This document shows positions 1 to 8,254 of a DNA stretch of 64,000 bases, piece by piece (position 1 is the first letter of the stretch; each line of letters opens with the position of its first letter). The stretch comes from UBA2767 sp965228625 (GTDB lineage: Bacteria; Pseudomonadota; Alphaproteobacteria; Rhizobiales; Methyloligellaceae), in the NCBI GenBank assembly GCA_965228625.1, contig OZ245829.1, positions 3,100,001-3,164,000 on the forward strand, given 5' to 3'. Position numbers and translations under genes: made by a program. The notes beneath the pieces are model-generated. The model saw only the letters and a program-made list of their open reading frames with translations, was not told the origin of the DNA and searched no databases.

Positions 1-643
1 GGCCATGGTCGAGAATCAGCAACTGGCTGTCCGGCACCACCTCGTCAAAAAGGTGTGTGCACCACACGCTGGCGACGCCTTCGTCGCGCAGGGACAGAAC
101 ATGCGCATGGATGTCCCGCCGCGACGCCGGGTCGAGACCTACGGTCGGCTCGTCAAGCAGCAGAAGCGAGGGCCGGTGGAGCAGGGCGCGCACGATTTCG
201 ACGCGGCGAATCTGGCCGCCGGAGAGACGTCGCAGGACCGTATCGGCCCGATCGGACAGGCCGAACCGCTCCAGATCCGCATGGGCGCGGCTCTTGATCA
301 GCGTGCCCGACATTCCGCGGAGCGCCCCCTGGTAGGAGAGGTTTTCCATCACCGTGAGATCGAGGTCGAGCGCACGTGTCTGAAAGACGACGCCCAGGCG
401 CGCCAGCGCCTCGACAGGCTGCCGTCTCACGTCGGCGCCGAGAATCTCGATTGTGCCCGCCTGTGGGGCAAGAAGCTGCGTCAGCAGCGCGATCAGCGTT
501 GTCTTGCCCGCACCGTTCGGCCCGAGAATCGCGCAAAAACCCGCCCTGGGGACGGCGAAGCTGACGTCTTCGAGAACGCGGGCCGCTTCGAACCCGAAGC
601 TCAGATCGGTGACGTTTAGAGCAGCGTCATGCAAGTCGGACAC
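1..643 (-). CDS. ABC transporter ATP-binding protein (3' end beyond window)
   Basis: Cytoplasmic ATPase subunit of an ABC exporter; 214 codons are visible and the reading frame runs off the left edge. Walker A GPNGAGKTT lies at about residues 41-49, the Q-loop Gln at 88, the signature LSGGQ at 140-144, Walker B LLLLDEP ending with Asp164-Glu165, and the H-loop His at 197. The stretch GVVFQTRALDLDLTV resembles the ABC-2-type ATPases found with PQQ-dependent alcohol oxidation systems, but the permease and substrate genes lie outside the window, so the substrate is unknown. No ATG occurs in frame at the start; GTG at 643 is the best candidate, with TTG at 634 as an alternative. The family assignment is secure, the subfamily is inferred. 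Confidence 0.85.
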   Translation of the reverse strand, partial: MSDLHDAALNVTDLSFGFEAARVLEDVSFAVPRAGFCAILGPNGAGKTTLIALLTQLLAPQAGTIEILGADVRRQPVEALARLGVVFQTRALDLDLTVMENLSYQGALRGMSGTLIKSRAHADLERFGLSDRADTVLRRLSGGQIRRVEIVRALLHRPSLLLLDEPTVGLDPASRRDIHAHVLSLRDEGVASVWCTHLFDEVVPDSQLLILDHG

Positions 644-739
644 CCGGTGAACGGGACCCCCGCTTGGCGGCCTCTGGAGCAATTCTTGCCAGTTCGCCCT
701 GCATGTCGGTGTCTCGACTGTTTGGATGTTGGATGGATA

Positions 740-755
740 GCCGGTTCGAACCGGC
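740..755. repeat. 16-bp perfect palindrome resembling a tRNA T-arm
   Basis: GCCGGTTCGAACCGGC is a perfect palindrome in the gap between the ABC gene and tRNA-Ala. It resembles a T-arm (GGTTCGAACC) but has a six- rather than seven-base loop, and no D-arm, anticodon arm or acceptor stem can be found next to it. It could be a tRNA remnant or a small regulatory hairpin. Confidence 0.35.
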
Positions 756-790
756 GCTGCCGCGATGCTTCGGGGGTGCTCGGGAAAACC

Positions 791-866
791 TGGTGGAGCC
801 GAGCGGGATCGAACCGCCGACCTCCACGTTGCGAACGTGGCGCTCTCCCAACTGAGCTACGGCCCC
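791..866 (-). tRNA. tRNA-Ala (anticodon CGC)
   Basis: Read on the minus strand, 76 nt fold as a complete cloverleaf. The acceptor stem GGGGCCG pairs with CGGCTCC and contains the G3-U70 wobble pair that is the identity element of tRNA-Ala. The anticodon stem CCACG/CGTGG encloses the loop TTCGCAA, giving anticodon CGC for codon GCG. The T-arm contains GGTTCGATCC and the 3' CCA is encoded (791-793). Confidence 0.97.
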
Positions 867-887
867 AGGCTTTGCTGTCGCTCCGCC

Positions 888-916
888 ATTTACGTGCCGT
901 GCCGTGAACCTGTCAA
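888..916 (-). promoter_or_regulatory. Promoter of tRNA-Ala
   Basis: On the minus strand a perfect -35 hexamer TTGACA (911-916) is followed after 17 bp by GTAAAT (888-893), 22 bp upstream of the mature tRNA 5' end. Spacing and position fit a housekeeping-sigma promoter for the tRNA. Confidence 0.6.
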
Positions 917-1016
917 GGCAATGCACAAAAGGGTGAGGCGGTTTCAAAGTCTTGCAGGCCGTTCGTAGTGCCGCTACACCATGTTGCCGTGCCGCAGAAG
1001 AAAGGTTCATCTGAAG

Positions 1017-1310
1017 ATGCTTGCGCTTATCCAGTTCATCGGAATGGTCATTGGTCTCTATATCTGGGTCATTATCATCAGTGCGGTCTTGAGCTGGCTG
1101 ATTGCGTTTAACGTGGTCAACACACAAAACCGTTTCGTGTACCTGGTTGCCGACGCGCTTCACCGTCTCACCGAGCCGGCGCTTCGGCCGTTGCGGCGCT
1201 ACGTCCCCGATCTCGGCGGCATCGACATTACGCCGGTGGTCCTGATCCTGTTGCTGATTTTCCTCCGTGACGTCGTTCTGTTCAGTTGGGTGGCCGGTGC
1301 GGTTCTCTGA
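1017..1310 (+). CDS. yggT: YggT family integral membrane protein
   Basis: Protein of 97 residues with two hydrophobic segments (about residues 1-25 and 65-95) and, between them, the family stretch LTEPALRPLRRYVPDLGGID. YggT proteins are inner-membrane proteins of poorly defined role, linked in some bacteria to osmotic tolerance or to assembly of membrane complexes. An ATG at 981 is in frame, but 1017 is preferred because AGAAAGG precedes it and the membrane segment then starts at the N-terminus. It is followed five bases later by the DUF167 gene, the usual yggT-yggU order, so the two are probably one operon. Confidence 0.9.
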   Translation: MLALIQFIGMVIGLYIWVIIISAVLSWLIAFNVVNTQNRFVYLVADALHRLTEPALRPLRRYVPDLGGIDITPVVLILLLIFLRDVVLFSWVAGAVL

Positions 1311-1315
1311 TTTCG

Positions 1316-1639
1316 ATGACCCTCGCTGCCGGCACGCCGTGGCGATGTGGGGCGGAGGGGCTCACCCTGAAAATCAGGCTCACACCCGGATCGTCTCGGG
1401 ACAGTATCGAGGGAACGGGACAGTTCGGATCGGAGACCGTTATCAGGGCGCGCGTGCGCGCCGTACCGGACAAGGGAAAGGCGAATGACGCGCTTGTCAG
1501 ACTGGTCGCCGGATGGCTCGGCATCGGCGTGTCCGCGGTGAGCCTCGTGTCTGGCGGCAAATCGCGGCTTAAATCGGTTCTCGTTCGTGGAGATGCGCGC
1601 CTGCTGGAAGACAGCGTGAGGAGCAGGCTCGCCGAGTAG
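1316..1639 (+). CDS. yggU: DUF167 (YggU) family protein
   Basis: Small soluble protein of 107 residues in the DUF167/UPF0235 family. Diagnostic features are the start of the domain at LKIRLTPGSSRDSI, then VRAVPDKGKANDALVRLVA, and the SGGKSRLKSVLV block near the end. The molecular function of the family is not established. The start ATG at 1316 lies just after the yggT stop; an in-frame start at 1286 would overlap yggT and is less likely. Together with yggT and folD it forms a co-directional cluster common in Hyphomicrobiales. Confidence 0.9.
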   Translation: MTLAAGTPWRCGAEGLTLKIRLTPGSSRDSIEGTGQFGSETVIRARVRAVPDKGKANDALVRLVAGWLGIGVSAVSLVSGGKSRLKSVLVRGDARLLEDSVRSRLAE

Positions 1640-1646
1640 GGCTTTA

Positions 1647-1663
1647 GGCCCGGATAACGGGCC
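1647..1663 (+). other. Short GC hairpin before folD
   Basis: GGCCCG (1647-1652) and CGGGCC (1658-1663) form a perfect 6-bp stem with a five-base loop in the 39-base gap between yggU and folD. There is no U-run, so a terminator is unlikely; it may modulate read-through or mRNA processing. The folD ribosome-binding site (GGGGGA) lies just downstream and remains free. Confidence 0.4.
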
Positions 1664-1678
1664 ATCCCGGGGGAAACC

Positions 1679-2566
1679 ATGTCTGACGCGAAGATCATTG
1701 ACGGCAAGGCCATCGCGGCCGATTTGCGGGGCAGGGTGGCAGAGGCGGTCGCCCGGCTGAAGGAAAGCCGTGGCATCACGCCGGGACTCGCAGTCGTCAT
1801 CGTCGGGGACGATCCCGCCAGCCATATCTATGTGCGCAACAAGGGCAAGCACACGAGAAATGCGGGCAAAAAGTCCTTCGAGCACAAGCTCCCGGCGAAC
1901 ACGTCCGAAGCGGAGTTGCTTGATCTCGTCGCGACGCTCAACGCCGACCCGGCAGTGCACGGCATTCTGGTGCAGCTCCCGCTGCCGGGGCACATCGACG
2001 AGAATGCGGTCATTCAGGCGATCGATCCGGCAAAAGACGTCGACGGCTTCACGGCCATAAATGCGGGCCGGTTGGCGATTGGCCAGCCCGGCCTGTTTCC
2101 CTGCACGCCCGTCGGTTGCGTCATGCTGGCGAAATCGGCGCTCGGCGATCTGACCGGCGCGCACGCCGTGATCATCGGCCGCTCGAACATCGTCGGCAAG
2201 CCGGTCGCACAACTGTTGTTGCAGGAGAACTGCACCGTCACGCTGTGCCACTCGCGCACCCGCGATCTGCCGTCCGTCGCCCGGTTGGGTGATATTCTCG
2301 TGGCCGCGGTCGGCCGCGCGGAAATGGTGAAGGGCGACTGGATCAAGCCGGGCGCCTGCGTCATCGATGTCGGCATCAACCGCATCGAGAGCGATGACGG
2401 AAAAGGCCGGCTCGTCGGCGATGTGGATTTCACCGAGGCCGTGCCCGTCGCCGGATCGATCACGCCGGTTCCCGGCGGCGTCGGGCCCATGACGATCGCC
2501 TGTCTGCTGCGCAACACCTACCGTGCGGCATGCGCCATCGAAGGCATCGAGCCCGAAGAGTTCTAG
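1679..2566 (+). CDS. folD: Bifunctional methylenetetrahydrofolate dehydrogenase/cyclohydrolase
   Basis: Cytoplasmic enzyme that interconverts 5,10-methylene-, 5,10-methenyl- and 10-formyl-tetrahydrofolate, with NADP, for purine and formyl-Met-tRNA synthesis. The 295 residues match the usual length. Active-site Tyr51 and Lys55 are in YVRNKGK, followed by GILVQLPLPGH, KDVDGF, the Rossmann segment IIGRSNIVGKP and the C-terminal block PVPGGVGPMT. The ATG at 1679 has a purine-rich GGGGGA site upstream. The stop shares a CTAG with the convergent DUF1330 gene, so the two coding regions overlap by four bases. Confidence 0.98.
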   Translation: MSDAKIIDGKAIAADLRGRVAEAVARLKESRGITPGLAVVIVGDDPASHIYVRNKGKHTRNAGKKSFEHKLPANTSEAELLDLVATLNADPAVHGILVQLPLPGHIDENAVIQAIDPAKDVDGFTAINAGRLAIGQPGLFPCTPVGCVMLAKSALGDLTGAHAVIIGRSNIVGKPVAQLLLQENCTVTLCHSRTRDLPSVARLGDILVAAVGRAEMVKGDWIKPGACVIDVGINRIESDDGKGRLVGDVDFTEAVPVAGSITPVPGGVGPMTIACLLRNTYRAACAIEGIEPEEF

Positions 2567-2853
2567 TCAGCGCCTTCGACGATCACCAGGTCCGCATCGG
2601 CCCATGCATGGCGCATGGCAAGTGCGGGCGCATAATCCTCCGACTCGTACCACTCCACGGCCTTGTCGTAGCTGTCGAATTCGATGATCACGTGCCGGCT
2701 GCGTGATTCTCCCTCACGCACTTCAGCCTTGCCGCCCCGGACGAGAAACCGTCCGCCATGGGGTTTGAGAGCCTCGCTCGCCGCGGCGGCGTAAGTCGGA
2801 TAGTTGTCTGCATCGTTCACGGTCACGTGGACAATCACATAGCCTTTGGGCAT
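2563..2853 (-). CDS. DUF1330 domain protein
   Basis: Protein of 96 residues with the DUF1330 (ferredoxin-like, dimeric alpha/beta barrel) pattern: KGYVIVHVTVNDADNYPTY at the start, GRFLVRGGKAEVREG in the middle, and RHVIIEFDSYDKAVEWY followed by the C-terminal strand. The biochemical role of the family is unknown. Start ATG 2853 is chosen over an upstream in-frame start because it begins exactly at the domain and lies one base after the stop codon of the upstream MFS gene, suggesting translational coupling. It is convergent with folD and shares its CTAG stop region. Confidence 0.85.
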   Translation of the reverse strand: MPKGYVIVHVTVNDADNYPTYAAAASEALKPHGGRFLVRGGKAEVREGESRSRHVIIEFDSYDKAVEWYESEDYAPALAMRHAWADADLVIVEGAD

Positions 2854-2854
2854 G

Positions 2855-4045
2855 TCAGGTTCCCTCTTCTGTGATGGATGGTTGCTGGCGGGCATTTGAG
2901 ATCTTCAGAGTACTGGCGAGCAGGACAAGGACAAGTCCCGCAAGCGCGATCGGCGCGAACGCCGTCTCCGGCCGGTCGGTGAAATCCCAAAGCGTCCCCG
3001 AAAGCACCGGCGTGATGAAGGTGGAGGTATAGCCGATGAAGAACACGCCGGCGGAGAAGCGATGCACCTCGTGAGATGGCGCAAGTATCGGAGGAAGCGC
3101 GAGGACGAGGATGAGAAAGCTCGAAGCACAGAACCCGACCATTGCCGACAGGACGATGACATCGGTTTCACCGGTGCTGAGCGCCAAGGCCGTCACCACG
3201 GCGAATGTCGCCAGCCCGTAGACAACCAGCGGCCAGCGTTTGCCGACCAGCCTGTCGGCGAAGACGAGCAGCAGGACGGAGGCCGGAAGCTGACCGACAT
3301 TGAGCGCCGTCAGCGCCTGGTCGACCAGGTGGTCGCGTCCTGTCGCATACAAAAAGTCGGGGAGAAACGCATTGGTCGCGAAATAGATGGAACCCGCACC
3401 CCCCAGGATCAGGCCGCAGACGAGCATGGTCAGATTGCGCCAGTCGGGCATCCAGCCGTCCGCAGCCGTGCGGCCACGCAGGCCGGGACGGTCGACGCGC
3501 CCCGTCCGCAACGCCCAGCCGAGGGCGAGAATATTGGCGGCGAGCGGCAGCGAGAAGACCGCAAAGGCCCATCCCCAGCCACCGAGATACAACGCGACCG
3601 TGCTCGCCGCCGCCACGCCGATGATCTCGCCGACCAGCAGACCGTTGACGTAAACAGCGGTCGCCAGTCCGGCATGGGTAGAGAACCAGTGCGCCACGAG
3701 CGTTGGCATGGCCGGTTGCATAATGGCGATGCCAAGCCCCATCAGGCCCGTCATCACGAACAGGACGGCCAGGTCCGGCCCCAAACCGCGCAGCGCGCCT
3801 GCGACAGCGGCGATGGCCAGACCGGCGATCAGCGCGCGGATCGCACCGGTCCGGGCAAGCAGAAGCGAACCGAACAGGGCGCCAAGCCCGAGGATCAGGA
3901 CGGGAAGGCCGTTGAGCGCACCGACCGCTTTCCCACTCAAGGTCAGGTCCTGATGAAGGAACGGGATGAGCGGGGGAACCGCCAGCATCGTGATGCGGAG
4001 GTTGATGCCGGCAAACCAGAGCAGAAAAAGCGCCCACCAGTTCAT
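2855..4045 (-). CDS. MFS transporter, CynX/NimT-like
   Basis: Inner-membrane major facilitator of 396 residues with about twelve hydrophobic segments. The N-terminus (NWWALFLLWFAGINLRITML), the cytoplasmic loop near residue 70 and the QPAMPTLVAHWF segment are typical of the CynX/NimT (cyanate/2-nitroimidazole) branch, whose substrates are mostly unknown. ATG 4045 preceded by GGGAG is preferred over a TTG at 4105, which would add a non-hydrophobic extension. It ends one base before the DUF1330 gene, so the two form a two-gene operon. Substrate cannot be read from sequence. Confidence 0.85.
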   Translation of the reverse strand: MNWWALFLLWFAGINLRITMLAVPPLIPFLHQDLTLSGKAVGALNGLPVLILGLGALFGSLLLARTGAIRALIAGLAIAAVAGALRGLGPDLAVLFVMTGLMGLGIAIMQPAMPTLVAHWFSTHAGLATAVYVNGLLVGEIIGVAAASTVALYLGGWGWAFAVFSLPLAANILALGWALRTGRVDRPGLRGRTAADGWMPDWRNLTMLVCGLILGGAGSIYFATNAFLPDFLYATGRDHLVDQALTALNVGQLPASVLLLVFADRLVGKRWPLVVYGLATFAVVTALALSTGETDVIVLSAMVGFCASSFLILVLALPPILAPSHEVHRFSAGVFFIGYTSTFITPVLSGTLWDFTDRPETAFAPIALAGLVLVLLASTLKISNARQQPSITEEGT

Positions 4046-4132
4046 GATCTTGAAACGTGCTCCCGTCGAGCGGCCAGCAATAGGCGCGCGGGCAGTGGCG
4101 GGCAAGCCTTTTGCGATGCGGGATGAAGGGAC

Positions 4133-4834
4133 TCAGGCGGCCAGCGCCAAATCGATTTCGTCGGCGATCGCGGCCGCCGCCGCCGCGGGATCGTCGGCCT
4201 GGGTAATCGGGCGCCCGACGACGAGATAGTCGGCACCCGCGGCGATGGCACGGGCCGGCGTCATCACCCGCGCCTGGTCTCCGACATCTGTGCCGGCCGG
4301 TCGAATACCGGGTGTTACGATGAGAAAATCGCGGCCGGTGGCCTCGCGGATCTGCGCCGCCTCCTGCCCCGACGCGATGACCCCGTCGAAACCGGCCTCC
4401 TTGCGCAGTTTTGCCCGGTGAAGCACGAGTTCGGCGGGGCTCATGCGGCTGCCCTGCTCTTCGAGATCCGCCGCATCCAGGCTTGTGAGCACGGTGACGG
4501 CCAGCAGTTTCAGATCGCTGCCCTCGCGTCCGCGCATGGCGGCCTGCATCGTCTTGATGTCATGACCGTGCACGGTAAGGAAGGTCGCGCCCATCGCCGC
4601 GATGTTCGCGGTGGCGCGCTCGACCGTGTTCGGAATATCGAGCAGCTTGGCGTCGACGAAGACTTTCTGTCCGGCATCGGCGAGCTCGCGCGCAAGGTCC
4701 GCGCCACCGGAAAACAGCAGCTCGAGGCCGATCTTCCAGACGCCGGCGTTCTCGCCGATTCTGGAAATGAGGGCACGGGCATCATCCGGCCCGGGAACAT
4801 CGAGAGCGACGATCAGGCGCTCGCTGGCCCTCAC
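4133..4834 (-). CDS. pyrF: Orotidine 5'-phosphate decarboxylase
   Basis: Last enzyme of de novo UMP synthesis; decarboxylates OMP without a cofactor. The 233 residues carry the catalytic array Asp61-x-Lys63-x-x-Asp66 in DAKLLDIPNT, the substrate-binding Asp11 at the N-terminal strand (IVALDVPG), and the phosphate loop VTPGIRP near residue 175. The start is GTG, overlapping the dnaJ stop by four bases (GTGA) with GGGAGA upstream, so translation is probably coupled to dnaJ. This dnaK-dnaJ-pyrF order is seen in several Hyphomicrobiales and places a housekeeping pyrimidine gene behind a heat-shock promoter. Confidence 0.97.
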   Translation of the reverse strand: MRASERLIVALDVPGPDDARALISRIGENAGVWKIGLELLFSGGADLARELADAGQKVFVDAKLLDIPNTVERATANIAAMGATFLTVHGHDIKTMQAAMRGREGSDLKLLAVTVLTSLDAADLEEQGSRMSPAELVLHRAKLRKEAGFDGVIASGQEAAQIREATGRDFLIVTPGIRPAGTDVGDQARVMTPARAIAAGADYLVVGRPITQADDPAAAAAAIADEIDLALAA

Positions 4835-5967
4835 TCTCCCATTCCTTCGAAAAACTCTTTCACGCGGGTGAAGAAGCCCGAAGAATCCGGGTTGGTGGCG
4901 TCGGACGAGGCGTCCTCGAATTCCTTGAGGAGTTCCTTTTGTTTCCGCGTCAGGTTGCGCGGCGTCTCGACCTCGACCTGGATGTACATGTCACCGGTCG
5001 ACTTGGCCCGCAGAATAGGCATGCCTTTGCCCTTGAGCCGGAACTGCTTGCCCGTCTGTGAGCCTTCGGGAACTTTCACCCGGCTGCGCCCACCTTCGAC
5101 GGTGGGAACCTCGATATGGCCGCCAAGTGCCGCCGTGGTCATGGAAATCGGCACGCGGCAGAAGATGTCGGCGCCGTCACGCTGGAAGAACTCGTGCGGT
5201 GTGATCGAGAGGAAGATGTAGAGATCGCCCGGCGGTCCGCCGCGCAATCCGGCCTCCCCCTCATTCGCCAGCCTGATGCGCGTTCCGTCCTCGACGCCGG
5301 CCGGGATGTTCACCGACAGCGTGCGTTCCTTGGTCACCCGGCCCGCGCCATGGCAGTCCGGGCACGGATCATCGATGATCTCGCCGCGTCCCTGGCAGGC
5401 CGGACACATGCGCTCGATGGTGAAGAACCCTTGCGACGCGCGCACCTTGCCCGTACCGCCGCATGTTCGGCAGACGCTCGGGCTGGTGCCCGGCTTGGCG
5501 CCGGTGCCGTCGCACGTCTCGCAGGTGATGCTCGACGGCACGCGGATCTGCGCGCTCTTGCCGTCGTGGGCGTCGCGCAGGGAGATCTCCAGGTTGTAGC
5601 GAAGATCGGCGCCGCGTTCGCGCATTGTCCGCTTGCCGCCACGACGCGCGCCCATGAACTCGCCGAACAGGTCGTCGAAGATCTCGGACATCGATGCCGA
5701 AAAGTCGCCGCTGAAGCCATGAGGCCCGCCCGGCCCGCCGCCCTCGAACGCGGCATGCCCGAACTGGTCGTAGGCCGCGCGTTTCTGGGGGTCCTTCAGC
5801 GCTTCGTAGGCCTCGTTGACCTCCTTGAAGCGAATCTCGGCCTCGGTGTCGCCGGGGTTTCGGTCGGGATGATATTCCTTGGCGAGCGACCGGAATGCGC
5901 GCTTGATCTCGACGTCTTCAGCGCTCCGCGATACGCCCAGGACCTCGTAGTAATCCCGTTTTGCCAT
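4831..5967 (-). CDS. dnaJ: Chaperone DnaJ (Hsp40)
   Basis: Co-chaperone that delivers unfolded clients to DnaK and stimulates its ATPase. The 378 residues show the J domain with HPD at 33-35, a G/F-rich linker (about 72-90), four CxxCxGxG zinc-binding repeats between about residues 150 and 210, and the two C-terminal client-binding beta domains. It lies 92 bases downstream of dnaK, separated by a strong stem-loop, and overlaps pyrF by four bases. ATG 5967 begins exactly at the J domain (MAKRDYYEVLGV). Confidence 0.98.
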   Translation of the reverse strand: MAKRDYYEVLGVSRSAEDVEIKRAFRSLAKEYHPDRNPGDTEAEIRFKEVNEAYEALKDPQKRAAYDQFGHAAFEGGGPGGPHGFSGDFSASMSEIFDDLFGEFMGARRGGKRTMRERGADLRYNLEISLRDAHDGKSAQIRVPSSITCETCDGTGAKPGTSPSVCRTCGGTGKVRASQGFFTIERMCPACQGRGEIIDDPCPDCHGAGRVTKERTLSVNIPAGVEDGTRIRLANEGEAGLRGGPPGDLYIFLSITPHEFFQRDGADIFCRVPISMTTAALGGHIEVPTVEGGRSRVKVPEGSQTGKQFRLKGKGMPILRAKSTGDMYIQVEVETPRNLTRKQKELLKEFEDASSDATNPDSSGFFTRVKEFFEGMGE

Positions 5968-5990
5968 ATTTGTTCGCGTCAGATGCGCAA

Positions 5991-6038
5991 ATGAGCCGTG
6001 CCCGCAGAGCAGTGCGCTCTCCTGCGGGCCAGGCTCAT
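5991..6038 (-). other. Intercistronic stem-loop between dnaK and dnaJ
   Basis: ATGAGCC (5991-5997) pairs with GGCTCAT (6032-6038), and inside it GCCCGCAG (6000-6007) pairs with CTGCGGGC (6022-6029), separated by a two-base internal loop. In the dnaK-dnaJ transcript this gives a 15-bp stem without a downstream U-run, so it is more likely an mRNA-stability or attenuation element setting the DnaK:DnaJ ratio than a full terminator. Confidence 0.6.
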
Positions 6039-6059
6039 CGCGATTCTCCCATCAAGGAC

Positions 6060-7991
6060 CTACGCAGACTTCTTGTTGTCTTTGTCGTCCTTGTCGTCTT
6101 TCACTTCCTCGAAGTCGGCATCAACCACATCATCGCCGCCCGAAGCCGCCGTGTCGCCGGAATCGCCGCCGGCGTCACCCTCGGCCTGCGCTGCCTGATA
6201 CATGGCTTCGCCGAGCTTCATGGAAGCCTGCGCAAGGGCATCCATCTTCTGGCTGATCGCGTCGTTGTCCTCGCCTTCGAGGGCCGTCTTCAGATCCGCG
6301 CTCGCAGCTTCGATCGTGCTCTTGTCGCTGTCGGAGATCTTGTCGCCAAGCTCCTCCATCGTCTTGTCGGTCGAGTGCAGAAGCGCCTCCGCCTGGTTCC
6401 GGACTTCCACGCCTTCGCGGCGTTTCTTGTCCTCTTCGGCGTGCGCCTCGGCATCCTTCACCATCTTCTCGATGTCGTTGTCCGACAGCCCGCCGGACGC
6501 CTGAATGCGGATCGACTGTTCCTTGCCGGTCGCCTTGTCCGCGGCCGACACGTTGACGATGCCGTTGGCATCGATGTCGAACGTGACCTCGACCTGCGGT
6601 ACACCGCGCGGTGCCGGCGGAATGCCGACAAGATCGAACTGACCCAGCATCTTGTTGTCCGCAGCCATCTCGCGTTCACCCTGGAACACCCGGATGGTCA
6701 CCGCGTTCTGGTTGTCTTCAGCCGTCGAAAAGACCTGGCTTTTCTTGGTCGGAATGGTCGTGTTGCGCTCGATCAGGCGCGTGAACACGCCGCCAAGTGT
6801 TTCGATACCGAGTGAAAGCGGGGTGACGTCCAGCAGCAGCACGTCCTTGACGTCGCCCTGCAGGACACCGGCCTGGATCGCGGCGCCGACGGCGACGACC
6901 TCGTCCGGGTTCACGCCCTTGTGCGGTTCACGGCCGAAGATGTTCTTGACCGTCTCGATGACCTTGGGCATGCGCGTCATGCCGCCGACAAGAACCACCT
7001 CGTCGATTTCCGCGGCCTTGAGACCCGCGTCCTTGATCGCCGATTCACACGGACCGACGGTTTTCTGAATGAGGTCGTCGACTAGGCTTTCCAGCTTCGC
7101 CCGGGTCAGCTTCATGGTCAGATGCTTCGGACCGGACTGGTCCGCGGTGATGAACGGCAGGTTGACCTCGGTCTGCGACGAGGACGACAGCTCGATCTTC
7201 GCCTTCTCGGCCGCTTCCTTCAGCCGCTGCAGCGCCAGCTTGTCGCCGCGCAGGTCGATGCCCTGCTCCTTCTTGAACTCGTCGGCCAGGTAGTCCACCA
7301 GCCGCATGTCGAAATCCTCGCCGCCGAGGAACGTGTCGCCGTTGGTGGACTTCACCTCGAACACGCCGTCGCCGATCTCCAGGATGGAGATGTCGAACGT
7401 GCCGCCACCGAGGTCATACACGGCGATGGTCTTGCCCTCGGTCTTGTCGAGGCCATAAGAAAGCGCCGCCGCGGTCGGCTCGTTGATGATGCGGAGCACG
7501 TCGAGACCGGCGATCTTGCCGGCGTCTTTCGTGGCCTGACGCTGGGCGTCGTTGAAATAGGCGGGAACGGTGATGACCGCCTGCTCGACCGTTTCGCCGA
7601 GATAGGCTTCCGCCGTTTCTTTCATCTTTTGCAGGATGAACGCCGAAATCTGGGACGGCGAGTATTTCTCGCCCAGGGATTCGACCCAGGCGTCGCCATT
7701 GTCGGCCTTGACGATCTTGTACGGCACCAGCTTCTGGTCCTTGGCGACGGTCTTGTCGTCAAAACGCCGGCCAATCAGCCTCTTGATCGCAAATAGCGTG
7801 TTTTCGGGGTTGGTGACTGCTTGCCGCTTCGCGGGCAAGCCGACGAGCCGCTCGCCGTCCTCGGTGAATGCAACCATGGACGGCGTCGTGCGCCCGCCCT
7901 CTGCATTCTCGATGACCTTGGGGCTCGTTCCCTCCATGACCGCGACGCACGAGTTCGTCGTCCCGAGATCGATTCCGATTACTTTAGACAT
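6060..7991 (-). CDS. dnaK: Chaperone DnaK (Hsp70)
   Basis: ATP-dependent Hsp70 chaperone of the cytoplasm, 643 residues, full length. The nucleotide-binding domain has GIDLGTTNSCVAV at residues 5-17, the phosphate-2 motif VYDLGGGTFDISIL near 195-210 and the adenosine motif VLVGGMTRMP near 340. The linker DVLLLDVTPLSLGIETLGG (about 387-405) leads to the substrate-binding domain, and the acidic tail ends with DDKDDKDNKKSA. It works with the DnaJ encoded downstream and the GrpE encoded at 10966. A sigma-32-like promoter lies 127-155 bases upstream. Confidence 0.99.
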   Translation of the reverse strand: MSKVIGIDLGTTNSCVAVMEGTSPKVIENAEGGRTTPSMVAFTEDGERLVGLPAKRQAVTNPENTLFAIKRLIGRRFDDKTVAKDQKLVPYKIVKADNGDAWVESLGEKYSPSQISAFILQKMKETAEAYLGETVEQAVITVPAYFNDAQRQATKDAGKIAGLDVLRIINEPTAAALSYGLDKTEGKTIAVYDLGGGTFDISILEIGDGVFEVKSTNGDTFLGGEDFDMRLVDYLADEFKKEQGIDLRGDKLALQRLKEAAEKAKIELSSSSQTEVNLPFITADQSGPKHLTMKLTRAKLESLVDDLIQKTVGPCESAIKDAGLKAAEIDEVVLVGGMTRMPKVIETVKNIFGREPHKGVNPDEVVAVGAAIQAGVLQGDVKDVLLLDVTPLSLGIETLGGVFTRLIERNTTIPTKKSQVFSTAEDNQNAVTIRVFQGEREMAADNKMLGQFDLVGIPPAPRGVPQVEVTFDIDANGIVNVSAADKATGKEQSIRIQASGGLSDNDIEKMVKDAEAHAEEDKKRREGVEVRNQAEALLHSTDKTMEELGDKISDSDKSTIEAASADLKTALEGEDNDAISQKMDALAQASMKLGEAMYQAAQAEGDAGGDSGDTAASGGDDVVDADFEEVKDDKDDKDNKKSA

Positions 7992-8117
7992 ATATTTTCA
8001 AACCTCTCATTTCCGGCAGGCCGGCCGGGCCGCACTGGCACCCGGAAGTTCAATGAAACTGTGAAGTTCCAGCGAACCGGCCCCCTAATGATTCGAAGAA
8101 CTAGGTGTTCAGCGGAT

Positions 8118-8146
8118 ATATAGGGGCGGCAGCCATCACCCGCAAG
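8118..8146 (-). promoter_or_regulatory. Sigma-32-type heat-shock promoter of dnaK
   Basis: On the minus strand CTTG (8143-8146) is followed after 18 bases by CCTATAT (8118-8124), an exact match to the published alphaproteobacterial heat-shock consensus CTTG-N17/18-CYTATNT. It is 127 bp upstream of the dnaK start. No CIRCE inverted repeat (TTAGCACTC-N9-GAGTGCTAA) is present here. Confidence 0.75.
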
Positions 8147-8254
8147 CTGCGTTGATATAGCACATAAAACCTGTACTTAACGCCGATAAGCACCAATATT
8201 TGGCCGTTGTTTTGAGGCTGCCACTCTCAACAGGCACTGCTTGGAGGCGGATTT

